Shown: positions 34,060 through 48,925, counted from the first letter of the stretch. The stretch: DNA of 64,000 bases from Pontederia crassipes (GCA_030549335.1 CM060194.1:61470547-61534546); one strand, 5' to 3'. Made by a program: numbers and translations. The notes: generated by a model not told the origin, from the letters alone.

Positions 34060-36590
34060 TAAAAATTGTTATCACAACTAATATATATGATTATATATTA
34101 TTATACTTAAAATATATCATTCATTTCATATATTATTGATTATCATATTACTGGGTATTGAAAATTCTTTCATTTGTAGTAGTTAAAAATTTTGTTATTA
34201 GCTTATCATATAATAAAAGATTACGAATCATAGTTGTTTGATATTATAAAATTATTGATATACATGAGTCTTCTATCTTCTTAATTTTTAAAGAATAACA
34301 ATTTGATAACAAAAAAATAATTATACACAACTAAAAATTCTTACCATAAATAATATATGATTATAAATAATATTAGCACAAAAATATGTTATTTCATATA
34401 TTATTGAGTATCATATTATGGTTTATAGAAAAAAAGTCTTCTACCTTCTTGATAAATAACAACATGATAGTAACAAAAATTAAAAAAATATTAGTACACA
34501 TAATATATTAGTATAAATATTAGAACAAAAGGTATATCATTTATTTCATATATTATTTGTCATTTATATTAATTGAATAATTTGTTTAACCTCTTACTTG
34601 TATATATAGGTATACATATATAGATAAATAAGTTGTAGATAGATACATGTTATCATAATATTATATTTAAAAAAATTATGATAGTTATATTAATCATCAA
34701 TAGATATTATCATTAGAGTATGAAATGAAAAAAATCCCCTACCTAGAATGTGACCCTTTAAGAGATGGAGGAGAAGTGTCATGAAATTGGTAATTTTGTA
34801 TATTATATATATAAAAAGTAGGGCATACGAAAATTTCAATTGTCTGTTTATAATTTTCCAATGGTTATTAAATATATAAGAGTTTATGTAATAAAATATA
34901 TTTGAGTATTAATAACCATTGGAAAATTATAAACAAGTAATTGAAATTTTCATACTTTAACTCGAGGTCCATATCATAACATAATATGTTGTCTTTCCAT
35001 ATATATATATTATAATATTTGACAATACAAAGATAAATTATATATAAGTATTTTTTATCATACATAAACCAATATTTGTCGGTCCGCGTCTTCAAAGAAG
35101 GTGTCGAGTATGCAAATAAAAAAATGAAAGCTCCTTATAATATTTAATATTTTTTAATAGATAAAGATAAGTATTTTTCCTTATAACATTTAATATTTTT
35201 ATTAGATAAAAATTATATATAAATAATTTTTTATCACGCACAAACCTATATTTGTAGGTTCGCACATACTCTTCGTCTTCAATAGGACGTAGAGTATGCA
35301 AATGAAAATTGAAAGACCCTCACTTTGTAGTTATAAATATGTAATTTAAAAACATAAATAAATAAAATTATATATATTTAACAACTAACTTTGAGAAATT
35401 GAAAGCCCATCTATTTATAGTTATAAATATGGAATTTAAAAATATGAATAAATAAAATTATATATACTTAACAACTAATTTAAAATTATGCAAATGAAAT
35501 TAATGATATCTCTAATTATAATTACAAACTTAGAATTTAAAAACATAAATAAATAAAATTATATAATTTTAATAACTAACTTTTGAATTATCTATAATTA
35601 TATAATTAAAATACTATTATTTTATATATTTAATTTATAAGAGCTCGACCGGTGGCACTTCCTGCCTCTACTTTTATATAGATATAGATATTTGTAGGTT
35701 CGCACATACTCTTCGTCTTCAATGAGGACGTTGAGTATGCAAATAAAAATTGAAAGACCCTCTATTTATAATTACAAATATGTAATTTAAAAACATAAAT
35801 AAATAAAATTATATATATTTAACAACTAACTTTGAGAAATTGAAAGTCCATCTATTTATAGTTATAAATATGAAATTTAAATATATGAATAAATAAAATT
35901 ATATATACTTAACAACTAATTTAAAATTATGCAAATGAAAACTAATAATATCTCTAATTATAATTACAAACTTAGAATTTAAAAAAACATAAATAAATAA
36001 AATTATATAATTTTAATAACTAACTTTTTAATTATCTATGATTATATAATTAAAAGATTATCATTTTATATATTTAATTTATGAGAGCTCGACAGGTGGC
36101 ACTTCCTACCTCTGCTTTTATATAGATATAAATATTTGTAGGTTCGCACATACTCTTCGTCTTCAATGAGGACGTTGAGTGTGCAAATAAAAATTGAGAA
36201 TCCTCTATTTATAATTACAAATATGTAATTTAAAAATATAAATAAATTATATATATTTAACAACTAACTTTGAGAAATTGAATCCATCTATTTATAGTTA
36301 TAAATATGGAATTTAAAAACATGAATAAGTAAAATTATATATACTTAACAACTAATTTAAAATTATGCAAATGAAAACTAAAAATATCTCTAATTATAGT
36401 TACAAACTTAGAATAAAACTTAGAATTTAAAAACATAAATAAATAAAATTATATAATTTTAATAATGAACTTTTAAATTATCAATGATTATACAACTAAA
36501 AGATTATCATTTTATATTTTTAATTTATGAGAGCTCGACATGTGACACTTTCTACATCTACTTTTATATAGATATAGATATCAATATAGA
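32690..36590 (-). mobile_element. candidate non-autonomous Helitron
   Basis: Near 32711-32727 the minus strand carries CCCATGCATCGCACGGG, a 7-bp-stem hairpin of the type found just inside plant Helitron 3' ends, followed by ATCTTACACAAGT where a CTRR terminus would be expected (imperfect). At 36590, 36131 and 35690 the minus strand has TCTATATCTATATAAAAG, beginning with TC as Helitron 5' ends do, followed by a conserved GTCGAGCTC. The interior is extremely AT-rich and non-coding: no Rep/helicase. Both ends are suggestive only; two unrelated repeats are the alternative. Confidence 0.35.
35251..36590. repeat. three-copy tandem array of 440-bp units with inner subrepeats
   Basis: Unit starts at 35251, 35691 and 36135 (TTTGTAGGTTCGCACATACT) give periods of 440 and 444 bp, with a degenerate partial unit at about 35063-35115. 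Each unit contains about three subrepeats of roughly 115 bp (ATTTAAAAACATAAATAAAT, then AAATTATATA, then AACAACTAA) and ends with GAGCTCGACNNGTGRCACTT. Near each unit start is a 35-bp hairpin-forming segment, CATACTC...GAGTATG (35265-35298, 35705-35739, 36149-36183). Confidence 0.9.
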
Positions 36591-38677
36591 TAACAGTTGG
36601 CATCTACTTTTATGTTTAAGAAATCATATTTTAAAATTTCGGTATATATAATTTATTTATATTTCTAACAATTTATATTATTTAGTTTTATTTTATTTTT
36701 ATTAAATGTCATACTTGAAATCTTATACGTCTTTATATGTATGTAAACTTAAAATTATAGTATTGGTTATTTAATTAAAATAAATAAAATATTAATAATG
36801 GCATATATGGCGCATGAATATTTGTTTTCACCAATTTTCCCATAATTTTAATATGAAATATGAGATAAAAATTATATTTGTTCTCAAGTTTTAGTTTAAA
36901 ATTATGTATCTAACATTTAAGACATTTTTTTTCAAGGATAAGCTGTTAAATTATTCAATATTCATTAAAATAGGAGTCATAGATCAATTGAATTGAGCAT
37001 ACCTTCCTTCTTATAAAACTCTATAATTTTTTTATTTGATGAGTATGAAATGTCTAAATAAGTACCATAAATGAGTAAATTTTAAGATCTTATTTTGTTA
37101 TATCATACGGATCCATGAGGGAGTGTATGTAGTATATTTTAGTTTTTTTTTTAAAAAATATATATAAAATATGGATATTGATATACTTATATAATTCATC
37201 CTAAAACTGAATTAAGCATGTGGTCTTTCTCTCTGTGTGTGTATGAACGACGACGTTGGTGGAGGCGACGAGTAGCACAGTTAGTGGCGAGATCGTCGAT
37301 TTATGAGCTCTCTGGTCCGTTCGCGATCGGCTGATCGCAACCAGTAAATTAAAATCATGGCTACGACGTCCATGTAGCGTATACGTACATAAGAGTTTCT
37401 CTGTTTTCATATATCAAATATCATCCTAATTTTGTTATATGCTATAATAAATGTTTTGTTAATTTTCTTGTTTAGAAAATTTCCTTTTTATATGTATAAC
37501 TAAATTTGATAGGAAATGAGTTTGTTTCAAGTGGAACAACAGTAAGGGTGTGTAAAGTTTTGTTTGATTCAATTCATTAAAAAGAAGGGAATGTAAAAAG
37601 TGAAAAATAAAATGATGAGAAGAGAATGCAAGAGAATGAACATGAATAGTTATTTTTGTTTAGTTGATATGATTAAACGAAAGGGAAGGGAATGAATGTT
37701 AATTGATTATTTTATTTAGACGATTTTATTCTTTACATATATAGTTATATTTCACATTTATTTAATAAAAAATAGAAACACATACTAAATTTTTTCTCTC
37801 TTTCCATTTGAATTTAAAGGAGAAAAAAAGTGAAACATTGAAGGAGAATAAAAAAAAGAAGAGAACTTATTTATTCACTTCCCTCCAACTTAACCTCAAC
37901 CAAACGATATTTCTCCTCCTTTCTCTTCTCCTTTTTATCCTTCTTTGATCCCCAGATTTCTCCTCCTTTCTCTTCTCCTTTTTATCCTTCTTTCATCCCC
38001 GAACAAGCAAACCCTAATGCATCCTTAAATATAATTATCAATATCGGTGATTAAGAAAAGAGACAATTTAAGGAAAATTTTAATTTTGATCTTTAAAGTT
38101 ACAACTAAGTGCATCTTTGTTTTTACAATTAAAAAAAATTATTTATTCGCGATCCTTGTACTACTAAAAGGGTTTAGTTAATGACTTTTATCTTATTGGT
38201 TACATGCATTTCGCAGAAAATAAATAAATAAATACACAACTATTAGATTGCTGTGTAAATTAGTTATTATGGATCACAACTCACAATGTATATAATTAAT
38301 TTAGAAGGACAATTAAAGTGAAATTCTAATACCTTATGTTACGGAAATATCTAAACTACGTAATGCAGCGTTTGTACTCTAAAAAAAAAATTAACACATG
38401 CCAACAAGAAAATGATTTATGCCCAAAGTATTATTAAATCCTCATTCATTAAGATATGTACATTACTCACCTTCTTCATCTTAAAAGAGAAAAAAAAGGA
38501 AGCAGACTTGACCACCTTAATGCTTTAAACTACAAGAAAAAAAAGAAGCCATCACCTTGAAGTTGAAAACCTAGAAAAGAAGGCCCACAAAAGAACTTTG
38601 AGAAAGAGAGAAAGAGCCTATGTTTCTGTACATCTAATTAATCATAAACTTGGTTAGTGTTCTTAATTTAATCGGGT
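36591..38677. other. AT-rich intergenic DNA
   Basis: A GC-richer patch at 37230-37390 has a 69-codon minus-strand frame with no recognisable domain. A possible MITE-like region starting AGGGTGTGTAAAGTTTTGTT lies at about 37546-38010. The right end is the 3' flank of the RING gene. Confidence 0.35.
37909..38000. repeat. 45-bp tandem duplication, pyrimidine-rich
   Basis: Copies at 37909-37953 and 37956-38000 (ATTTCTCCTCCTTTCTCTTC and on) differ at one base, separated by AG. Confidence 0.9.
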
Positions 38678-39820
38678 TCATGTCATGTTCACATGCACGC
38701 TACCATTTTTACAGCAGTTGCACACCGGGCAGACGTCGATCGCGGGTGCGCACACTGCACAAACGCACAGGTGGCGGCACGGCAGAAGCAGCACGGACGG
38801 CTCCACCGACCCGCATGTCCGGCAAGCTTTCCTCCACTCCAACTCCCTTTTGGACCCCGTCACTGGCGCCCCGCTCTCGCCGTCGACGCCATTGTCTGCG
38901 CAACAGCAAGACTCGGCGTCTGCGGCGCCGCACTCCTCTCCCTCCACCAAATTGACCTGCGCGGCGAGGACCTGCTCCAGGTTGCTGCGGAGCACGTTGG
39001 CTGTGGCCTCGTTGCTCTGCGCCAAGTCTCGCCATATCTGGTTCTCGACGTAGAGGGTCTTGAGGTGCTCCTCCAGCGCCCAATTCAGCTTCCTCAGCTT
39101 CTCGATCTCGTCGTCTTTGGCCTTCATTCGTTTCGCCAAGCCCCGTTCGACGGCGGCGACGACTTGCGTTGCTAATTGGTTTCGCTTTTGCGTCAGCTCC
39201 AATCTCACTTTCTCATTCTGTAATTCAGATGGTGATACTGTTGATAAAAAATGAAAGAAAGAAAAAAAAAAACAACGTTGATTTTATAAGGAGAAAGAGC
39301 TGAGGATTACGTGCTGCACTACGAGGGCATCGACGTCGAGCATCTGCCCATGGACGTGGGAAGAGACGTCGTCGCCAAGGAACGAGACCACCGAGCTGTC
39401 GGAGTACTCCCGCAGCCGCTTCCGGGATGCGGCGGAGGCTGCAGCGGGCAAGCAATGGCTGAAGGTGAGGCCACCGTCGGCAGCGACAACGGAGGTCGTT
39501 GTCGGTGCATAAGGACTGTGAAAGGGGAGCAAGGTGACCCCAGCGGCGGCGCCGCCGCCGGGAAAAGGCGTGGTGAATCCCATTTGCATGTGGCGGAGGC
39601 TTGAGTTGTCGATCAACCTCGACTGTGGCGGCGAGTCTCCCTTCAATGTACATACAAACAAGAACAATTAATATTGTGTCACTTACGTGATCCAACACGT
39701 AAATTAATAGAGCTATGTGTGTGTGAGAGAGAGAGAGAAAGAGAGAGAGACGTTTGGTACCAAGTTTCTCAAGGGTTGGGGGAGAGAAGGGGTGAAGGTG
39801 ATGGTGGGCTTCAACTGCAT
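38678..39820 (-). CDS. BOI/SBP1-type RING E3 ubiquitin ligase
   Basis: Three exons on the minus strand: 39820-39761, 39640-39311 and 39217-38678, all junctions in phase 0, give about 309 residues. The start MQLKPTITFTPSLPQPLRNL is the only ATG that joins in frame to exon 2; the first 20 residues are therefore less certain than the rest. Exon 2 ends VSFLGDDVSSHVHGQMLDVD, the family's conserved region. Exon 3 opens NEKVRLELTQKRNQ and forms a long coiled coil (about residues 131-205). A C-terminal C3HC4 RING follows (about 262-297: CRTCG, LLLPCRHLCVC, CPVC). This layout is that of BOI (BOTRYTIS SUSCEPTIBLE1 INTERACTOR), the BRGs and S-ribonuclease-binding protein 1. BOI-family ligases ubiquitinate regulators and restrain cell death and gibberellin responses. 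A (GA)n tract lies about 300 bp upstream. Confidence 0.88.
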
Positions 39821-40098
39821 GCCATGGAGTGGAAACTTGGAAGAGGTTAGGGATGGTGGCTTTATATTTATATATATATGTAAAAGTAAGTAATGATAAT
39901 TGTGTGATGTGTAGTACTTGTTAGTGCGTCCTCGTTTTCTTGGTAGGCAGACTTAGGACAAAGGAAAAGAGGGGAGAGGGGGGTGGGGGGATGGCCGTGG
40001 TAGGAAGAAACGGAGGGTGGGGAGGACGAGGGGGACGTGAAATGGAAAAAGGAAATGAAAGGTTGTGGTGGGGTTTTAAGGGTTTGGTTTTTCCTTGA

Positions 40099-42544
<2,446 letters not shown>

Positions 42545-42694
42545 TCACTCGCTTTTCAGCTGCTGCATGCTGCTGAGGACCGCGCGCATTTGTCTCCTGA
42601 TCTCCATCACAAGATGCCCGTCTGCCCTGACCCTGATGCACAGCTGCGGACAGGACATATCTTGCGTGCATTCATTCAGATTTCGATTCAAAGC
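42545..42694 (-). CDS. probable 3'-terminal exon of an unidentified gene
   Basis: On the minus strand a good acceptor (CTGTCCCTTCTTGAAG, ending 42695) precedes 150 nt open to TGA at 42547-42545. The 49-residue peptide starts ALNRNLNECTQDMSCPQLCI, continues RVRADGHLVMEIRRQMRAVL and ends SSMQQLKSE. It has the look of a real folded C-terminus: a beta-type stretch then an amphipathic helix. Codon use is GC-richer than the flanks. No matching upstream exon was recognised between here and 47 kb, so it may have long introns, or be an isolated exon or gene relic. An ACT-like or bHLH C-terminus was considered, but I cannot support it. Confidence 0.4.
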   Translation of the reverse strand, partial: ALNRNLNECTQDMSCPQLCIRVRADGHLVMEIRRQMRAVLSSMQQLKSE

Positions 42695-44460
42695 CTTCAA
42701 GAAGGGACAGATTGTGTTCTGAGCCTAAGAGGGGCAACAGTTCATTCATTCCTTCCACTCATGTTCAGAATAATAAGATCGTGCACATCAGGTCAGAAGC
42801 ATGCGTTGGATGGCCAGAAAGAAAGAAAAAATAGCACAGGCCTGGCCTCTCTTCAGCAGCAGCATTATTGTACTCCAGCTATGGATGATGCCGAGGAGGA
42901 CTGGAAACATGACAGATCTCAATAGTATCTTTTATCATGTCTGGAAGGTTGAAGAAAACTCGAAGAAAAAAATTAAAAAAAGGAAGGAAGACATGACATG
43001 AACAATGAATGACAATTAGATATTAGGTTTGGTGAGGCTATGAACAGGAATTGGATCTAGGGTTCCTCATCTATGTATTGAGCTTTCGGTAGCATGCATT
43101 CGCTTGTTTACTCTAGAAGGACCAATTGCATTATTGGGATAGGTATCTTTAAGATGCTTTGTAGGACAACAACAAAGATTTCGAGATGCATCGTTTGCCT
43201 GCATTCTTTCTCCAACGACATGATCAGAGGTTTAGAGTTTTACGGCAGAGTAAATTAAATTCATATGCAGCGCATCTCGACGTTACGCATGAACAACATC
43301 ATTTCAAACCGTACTGCACGGAGGTTAATAATTTTATGGTTAAACATTTTGAAGCAAATGTTTGAGGGTTTTTTTCCTTACAGTTTGAGATTTTTTTTCT
43401 AATGGATCTTACAAAGATGATAAAGTCAACTAAATAATTTAGTTATAAAATATTTAGATTTACCGTATAGTATAAATATACAACACATTCTTAAACTCAA
43501 ACTTGATTTCATAAGTCTTTTTTGGATGATGAGTTATTTTCTCGTACATACTAACAGTTAAAATGATTAGTGCTAGTTTTTTTTTCACTCTTCCGAATTC
43601 TTCATCGATCGCCAAACCTTTTGTTTGCTTCTTAGCTATGTCACATTTTAACTTCTATTATCATTTGAGAAATATTGAAAATTATAACTCTCTTTTACCC
43701 GATTACCTAAGCAACTTAATCTGATTTTAATTTCCTATATTATTTGCAACCTCTTTTGTCCCAATTATTCTCGGTGCAATTTGTGTATGCGATTACTAGT
43801 ATGATTAATCTGATCATTGAGAAGACAAAATATAGAAGTCTCATTTGATGGAATTATTATTCGTAATTTACAATTCGGTATGTAATTATTATAATAAAGG
43901 GAGGAAAGACAAAAGGAAGATGAGGAGCAACTTATCATGGAAAACATTTAGAAACTAAAATGTGATTCAAAGGACATGACTATCTGTCAATAGTTCTGAG
44001 ACCCACACCCTTGTAGTTTTCTGAACTTTCCACAGGGATGCCCAAATCCAATTCACAACAGGGACTGGCTGGTCCTAAACTCAAAAATTTTGGATCTCAT
44101 CACAGAAAGGAAAAATGATGTGTGGGGTTGGGGGTGAAGGTGGGGGGAGGGAGCAAGAATTGATGCTTTGCACATCTGAAATTCATATAAAGGTAAAAAA
44201 ATAATTGATCAGATGATGCATGACCAGTCCAGGGAGGAGAGAAAGCAAGTGCTTTGGCACCAATAATGCACCCACATTATATCAAAGTTGGCACAGTGGG
44301 GGGACATGGGAAATGCGATCACCATTATTACAAGGAAAAAGGAAGTATCATTCGATTCATTGACATATAAGAAACCTCCAGCTGCTGTTGCTGATGCTTG
44401 CTTAGATCCATTCTCCTCAAACAAACAGTCACATGCCTCACAACTATTCATCAGCTTTGT

Positions 44461-44496
<36 letters not shown>

Positions 44497-46579
44497 TGGA
44501 TAAATATGAAATGCATAGAAGTAAAAGCCCAACAAATGAGTTCCACATGACCGAGAAGTCTGAATGAAGAGCACATCTAGAGAAGACATACAAAACAGAC
44601 AAAAGCGGCAGTGGAAGTAGGGCATGCACACAAAGGCCCAAAGACAACTTAGAGACCTAACCTTGAGTTGATGCAAGACACTGAGGTTGGCTCAGCATGA
44701 CACACGTGACGTTTCTGCTGTCAACTTAATTTTATTAACTTTTTCTTATCGTAAAGGAAATTATTTTAGTAGAAGGAAAAAAAAGAAAACTCTAGAACGT
44801 GTTCAGCTGTTTAGCAAGTTTAAATTATGGGTTAAGAGATGGAACGGGTCTCATACTTTGCCTCATCCAAGACCAAACTAGATGTTTGATACTTCGCTCT
44901 GGTCCATGGCATTTCCTTTTGCTGTTAAGGGGCCATCTGATAAAACCTAGAATTTAATCTTCACTAAGTCATAAATGATCTCACGAGGGGATTTAATAAT
45001 TGGTCGTAACTGCTATAAGTTGAATCCTTAAACTGACAAAGCTGCATTTTTTTATTTTACCCGTATTGATCTTGGCATTGATTAATCCAATTTGATTCAA
45101 AAGTCCTGAGAATTCAGTCCGTCAGTCATTTTGTTCGAGAGCGAGGAAATTGTGAGAGAAAGACCAAGAGAGAACGAAAATAGATTTGGGGCAATGATGT
45201 GCCAAACAAGTTAGGTGTAGAATTTTATTTTCCTAAAAACTTCAAGAACAATAGTTTCAGAAGACAATGATGAATAATATATATCTTTTAAAAAACATAG
45301 TTATTCCGTCTAAGTAAAGCCAAAATGATTATTTTACTTTTTCTAGAAGCCCTAAAAGAGAACTTATTATCCATATAATCATGTCTCTGGCATAACTCGA
45401 TGATGAAAGAAATAACAAACGTGAACCTTAAGAAAGTAGACATTTTTCTTCTTTTTACATGAAGAGTGCCATAAGTGCTGGTGTACATAAAGATGCAGCT
45501 AATTAGCCATTGAGATTGTCCTATTAGATGCTTATTATTTGTTTTCATCTCCTTGAACTGAATTTAAAAAAAAAGAACACTTACAAACAGTCACGAGATA
45601 GGATAATCCCAAAAAGTAAAGCTTTTGAGATGAGTCCTAATCACCAACACTCCCAGCCTCCAACAAGAGTTGATTGGTCCCGGTGACAAACTTTTATGAC
45701 TACACAATAGACTCTTTTTTCATGTAACCTAATCACCAAGACCCCCAGGAATGGTGAGTCCATGGTAAAATCAAATGCTACTCCATTGGCAGAATATTAA
45801 TCAAACATCATATAAACAACATGCTAATAATTACTGGAAAAATCAGTGTTCCTCAGTCAGGATCTGATTGTTCTTGGGGACTAGTGTTTTTGTCCTGAGG
45901 TAGTTGTTCTTCTTAACTTAGGTTGCCATCAAAATTTGCAGCAAATGAATATGATCTTAATCTGGGATATTGTAGTATCCTCCCTTCTATCTCCATGGTT
46001 TGTTCTGTTCTTTCTCTTGAAATTGATCATGATGGTCAGAAGATGATGTGCAGTTGGTCGCAGTAACTGTCGAAAACTTGGAGAGTCACAACCTACTTGT
46101 ATCAGTTCACAACATGAAGGTGTTATCCTCAGATCAAAACCCAAAAAAAGTTTAATTTGAAAGAAGAATCTCGACTAGTCCACAAAGTGATGTCCAAGTA
46201 ATTTCTGACAAACGATAAGAGATAAGTGTGATACATAATAAATGAATACAAATGGAGAAGTGCTCAAGATGTTCCTGAAGAAAAGGTTGATTATAGTTGA
46301 AGTATTGGATCGATTTTTTTTTTTAATATTCTTGTATCTTCTTTGGAGTAGTACATAAAACTTGTTGAGGCGTTGTTATAAGAACACTGGATGAACAAAA
46401 CAAAAGATACATGGAGATGTGAACTCAAAAAGACATCATATGTGTCAGTATGAGATTGAATCAATGTTTAAAGAAAGATGAATAATTCAAATTATTTGAT
46501 TATGTAATCATCATGTGAACCATATAAAATTATGGTAAATTTCTAGACTAAAATCTATCATCAATTTTTTTATCCAACG
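42695..46579. other. long intergenic (or intronic) stretch
   Basis: Mostly AT-rich with no supported gene. If 42545-42694 is a true terminal exon its introns would lie here. A compound (TC)n(TG)n microsatellite occupies 44460-44498. A CTC-rich minus-strand frame covering it is an artefact. Confidence 0.35.
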
Positions 46580-46682
46580 AATGATTTACATGTAGAGCGG
46601 AATGACGTCGTATGATCCATGTAGCCGATCCCACCTAGTGGGATAATACTTTGTTGTTGTTGTTGTTGAATGATCTATATGT
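46580..46682 (+). mobile_element. 5'-truncated RTE LINE tail with diverged target-site duplication
   Basis: The insert 46594-46668 is the LINE 3' end in plus orientation (AGAGCGGAATGACGTCGTAT, GATCCATGTAGCCGA, ending in (TTG)n). Flanks AATGATTTACATGT (46580-46593) and AATGATCTATATGT (46669-46682) are a 14-bp target-site duplication with two mismatches. It is therefore older than the copy at 2932-3019, whose duplication is still perfect. Confidence 0.8.
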
Positions 46683-47737
46683 GTAAATCCTTTATGAGTT
46701 TATATATTCATTTTTCTCATAGGACCAATATCCATAGAACAATGTATTAAATTAAAGCCTTGATCAATCAAGCCTTCTCGGTGTTATCTCCACAAGGAGA
46801 GGGAGTTCAGGTGGAGTTGCATTGCATTTAAATGCATTCATAACTTCCAAACCACTTCCAAACAGACGTTTCAAATAACCCTCTTAGGATATAGTGATAT
46901 CAAAATCAGCTGGGCACATAAATCATAAATGCATAAGGATTCATCAAATTGAGCCATCCAACTTACATTACCTTATTCATATTCTTCTCATCTGTATCAT
47001 GTTTTGTTGCTCAATCTTTCAAAAAATGTTTGGTTACTCCAAGTATTCTACACCAAGCCAACAAGATATAAGGTTTACGGTACTCTATTTTCAAGTTCAA
47101 AATTTTCTTGTCAGTGGCTTCCTGAATGGGAGGAAATATTATCCCATAACTTAGCTTGGATCAACCCAAATAAGGTAATTCATCGTCATATTATCTGTAT
47201 ACTACCATTATGACAAATTTTAATGATATGAAACCCCCAGCTCCGACTGCTTTACACAAACCTTCATAATGCAGTGTGATTTTTATGCAACTTATGATTA
47301 TCACGATAAATCAATGATTTGACAATCACATATTGTAAGAAACAGAATCATGCAACTAAGAAGGCAAAAATTTATTTATCACTAAGGCACATAAAAGGAA
47401 AATATTGACCAGGGTAACCAGCTTAGCCTAATCGAAGGAAACTTTTAGCTTTTAACTTTACATTCATTTGGTGGGAGAGCCATAGAGTATTTGCAATTTA
47501 GACACCAGTTACATAAAATTTGGGCAACTGAAGAACTTAGTTTGGCCATTATTGTCAGATGCAAGAGAAATATCAGTATAGGATTGCATCTTTGTGTTTG
47601 GACAGGCACGACATGACAAGAAAAATCTCGTTGGTTTAGTGTATGGATTGGATAATCTTTACCTGACAAGAGGAGAAAACATGCAGGTTAACTGCAATGC
47701 TGATGGCCAAGCACCTGGGAGCTATGCAAACATTACA
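46683..47737. other. 3' flank of the PORR gene and AT-rich intergenic DNA
   Basis: No other gene is seen. The minus-strand frame ending near 47445 is partly the 3' untranslated region of the PORR gene. Confidence 0.4.
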
Positions 47738-48925
47738 TCAGAGTTCCATGGCATTTCTTACATCAGGACAGGTCTTCCTGCCAATAAGTTCTACAAATTT
47801 ATCACTGAACTCCAAATGAGGGCACTTTTCAATAAGATGACTCCCATCATAAGCTTCTTTAAGAAACACAGTACTGCGAGCTCCCTTGTTGGTTATATAG
47901 AAGATTCCATGGTTCTTCACCAAGCAGAGCAGCAGCCTGGAGGGCAACCGGAACTCATGGTGAAAGGCGTCCAATTTGTACGACGTCAACCGCTTTTCCA
48001 TAGTCAAACTCAGGAACTCGTGCAGCACCGCAACCGTTCGTTTCCTTGCCTGAGGAGTGTCCGGTTCGACCTTCCTGGCGTTCAGGTATGGCGATGGGAA
48101 TGCCATTTTCTGCCATTTGACCACCTCCTGTAGGTAACTCTTGTTGGGCCGGAACCCGGGAGCAAACTTCAATTTGAATGCAAAAGGACCGGAAAAGTTC
48201 CCATCTTTGGGGATCATCTTTGTCTTTGTAGGCGGAATGTTCTGAAGATGCAACTTTTCTTCACGGGCGGTAATCGCGAGCGCCGAATCCCAGTTCTCCA
48301 AGCAGAGGTGCTCCACGCCGTCGAGATTTCGCAATGAGAAAAACTGCGGATACTTGGGAATCAAGTGAAGTTTGAAGTTTTGGGGCAAACCAAGCTCCGA
48401 TTCAATCAGTTCGATCTTCTCCAAGGGGATTTGGCAGTCCAGCGACATCATTAAGAGCTTCCTGAGGTTACGCACCAATATAGGCTCCATCATCGCCATA
48501 AAGCGCGGTTCCTCATCGGAGATCCTCTGGGCCTTGTCGGAGAGCCTGACGGAGATGGGAGAAGGGTTGGAGGAACCGCCACCAGAGACCTTGAAGACGG
48601 AGGGGTACCGCTGGATGATGGAGAGGAAGGTCCACTTCTGGACGAAGCCGACCTCCTTCTCGAGATCGCGGATGAGGATGGAACCCGACCTGGAGGCGGC
48701 AAGGATGGCGCGGAGGCGGAGGATGAGCGTGGGCTTTTTCTGGAGGTCCACGGCATTGTCGAGATCCGACACCCGGTGGTACACCTTCTTCTTGGGCCGC
48801 CGGTTTCCAGCGCCCGAGTACGAGGAGAAGAGAGCCGTTCGTGGGACGAGTAGAGGGGCGGAGACGAGGGTTTTGGCGGCCGCCGTCAAGGGTTTTAGGA
48901 AAAGGCCACCTCTTTTTCGGTACAT
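47738..48925 (-). CDS. PORR-domain organelle RNA-binding protein
   Basis: An intronless frame of 395 codons. The N-terminus MYRKRGGLFLKPLTAAAKTL, with VSAPLLVPRTALFSSYS after it, is basic, hydroxylated and acid-free, as in a mitochondrial targeting peptide. From about residue 50 the plant organelle RNA recognition (PORR, formerly DUF860) domain follows: RVSDLDNAVDLQKKP, VGFVQKWTFLSIIQRYPSVF, a KLLMMSLDCQIPLEKIELI block, GLPQNFKLHLIPKYPQFFSL, then FKLKFAPGF, KWQKMAFPSPYLNA, FHHEFRLPSRLLLCLVKNHG, FYITNKG and a VFLKEAYDGSHLIEKCPH block. PORR proteins (WTF1, WTF9, RPD1) bind and splice organellar group II introns. The target intron here cannot be read from sequence. The gene diverges from the MYB gene to the right, with a MULE about 230 bp upstream of its start. 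Confidence 0.93.
   Translation of the reverse strand: MYRKRGGLFLKPLTAAAKTLVSAPLLVPRTALFSSYSGAGNRRPKKKVYHRVSDLDNAVDLQKKPTLILRLRAILAASRSGSILIRDLEKEVGFVQKWTFLSIIQRYPSVFKVSGGGSSNPSPISVRLSDKAQRISDEEPRFMAMMEPILVRNLRKLLMMSLDCQIPLEKIELIESELGLPQNFKLHLIPKYPQFFSLRNLDGVEHLCLENWDSALAITAREEKLHLQNIPPTKTKMIPKDGNFSGPFAFKLKFAPGFRPNKSYLQEVVKWQKMAFPSPYLNARKVEPDTPQARKRTVAVLHEFLSLTMEKRLTSYKLDAFHHEFRLPSRLLLCLVKNHGIFYITNKGARSTVFLKEAYDGSHLIEKCPHLEFSDKFVELIGRKTCPDVRNAMEL

Noticed and set aside
35251-36590. Repeated hairpins considered as a CRISPR-like array
   Set aside because: Units are about 440 bp in plant nuclear DNA with repeated spacers; it is a tandem repeat.
38650-39604. Several plus-strand frames of 97-160 codons and an alternative minus frame
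   Set aside because: Shadows of the RING gene; none shows a domain.
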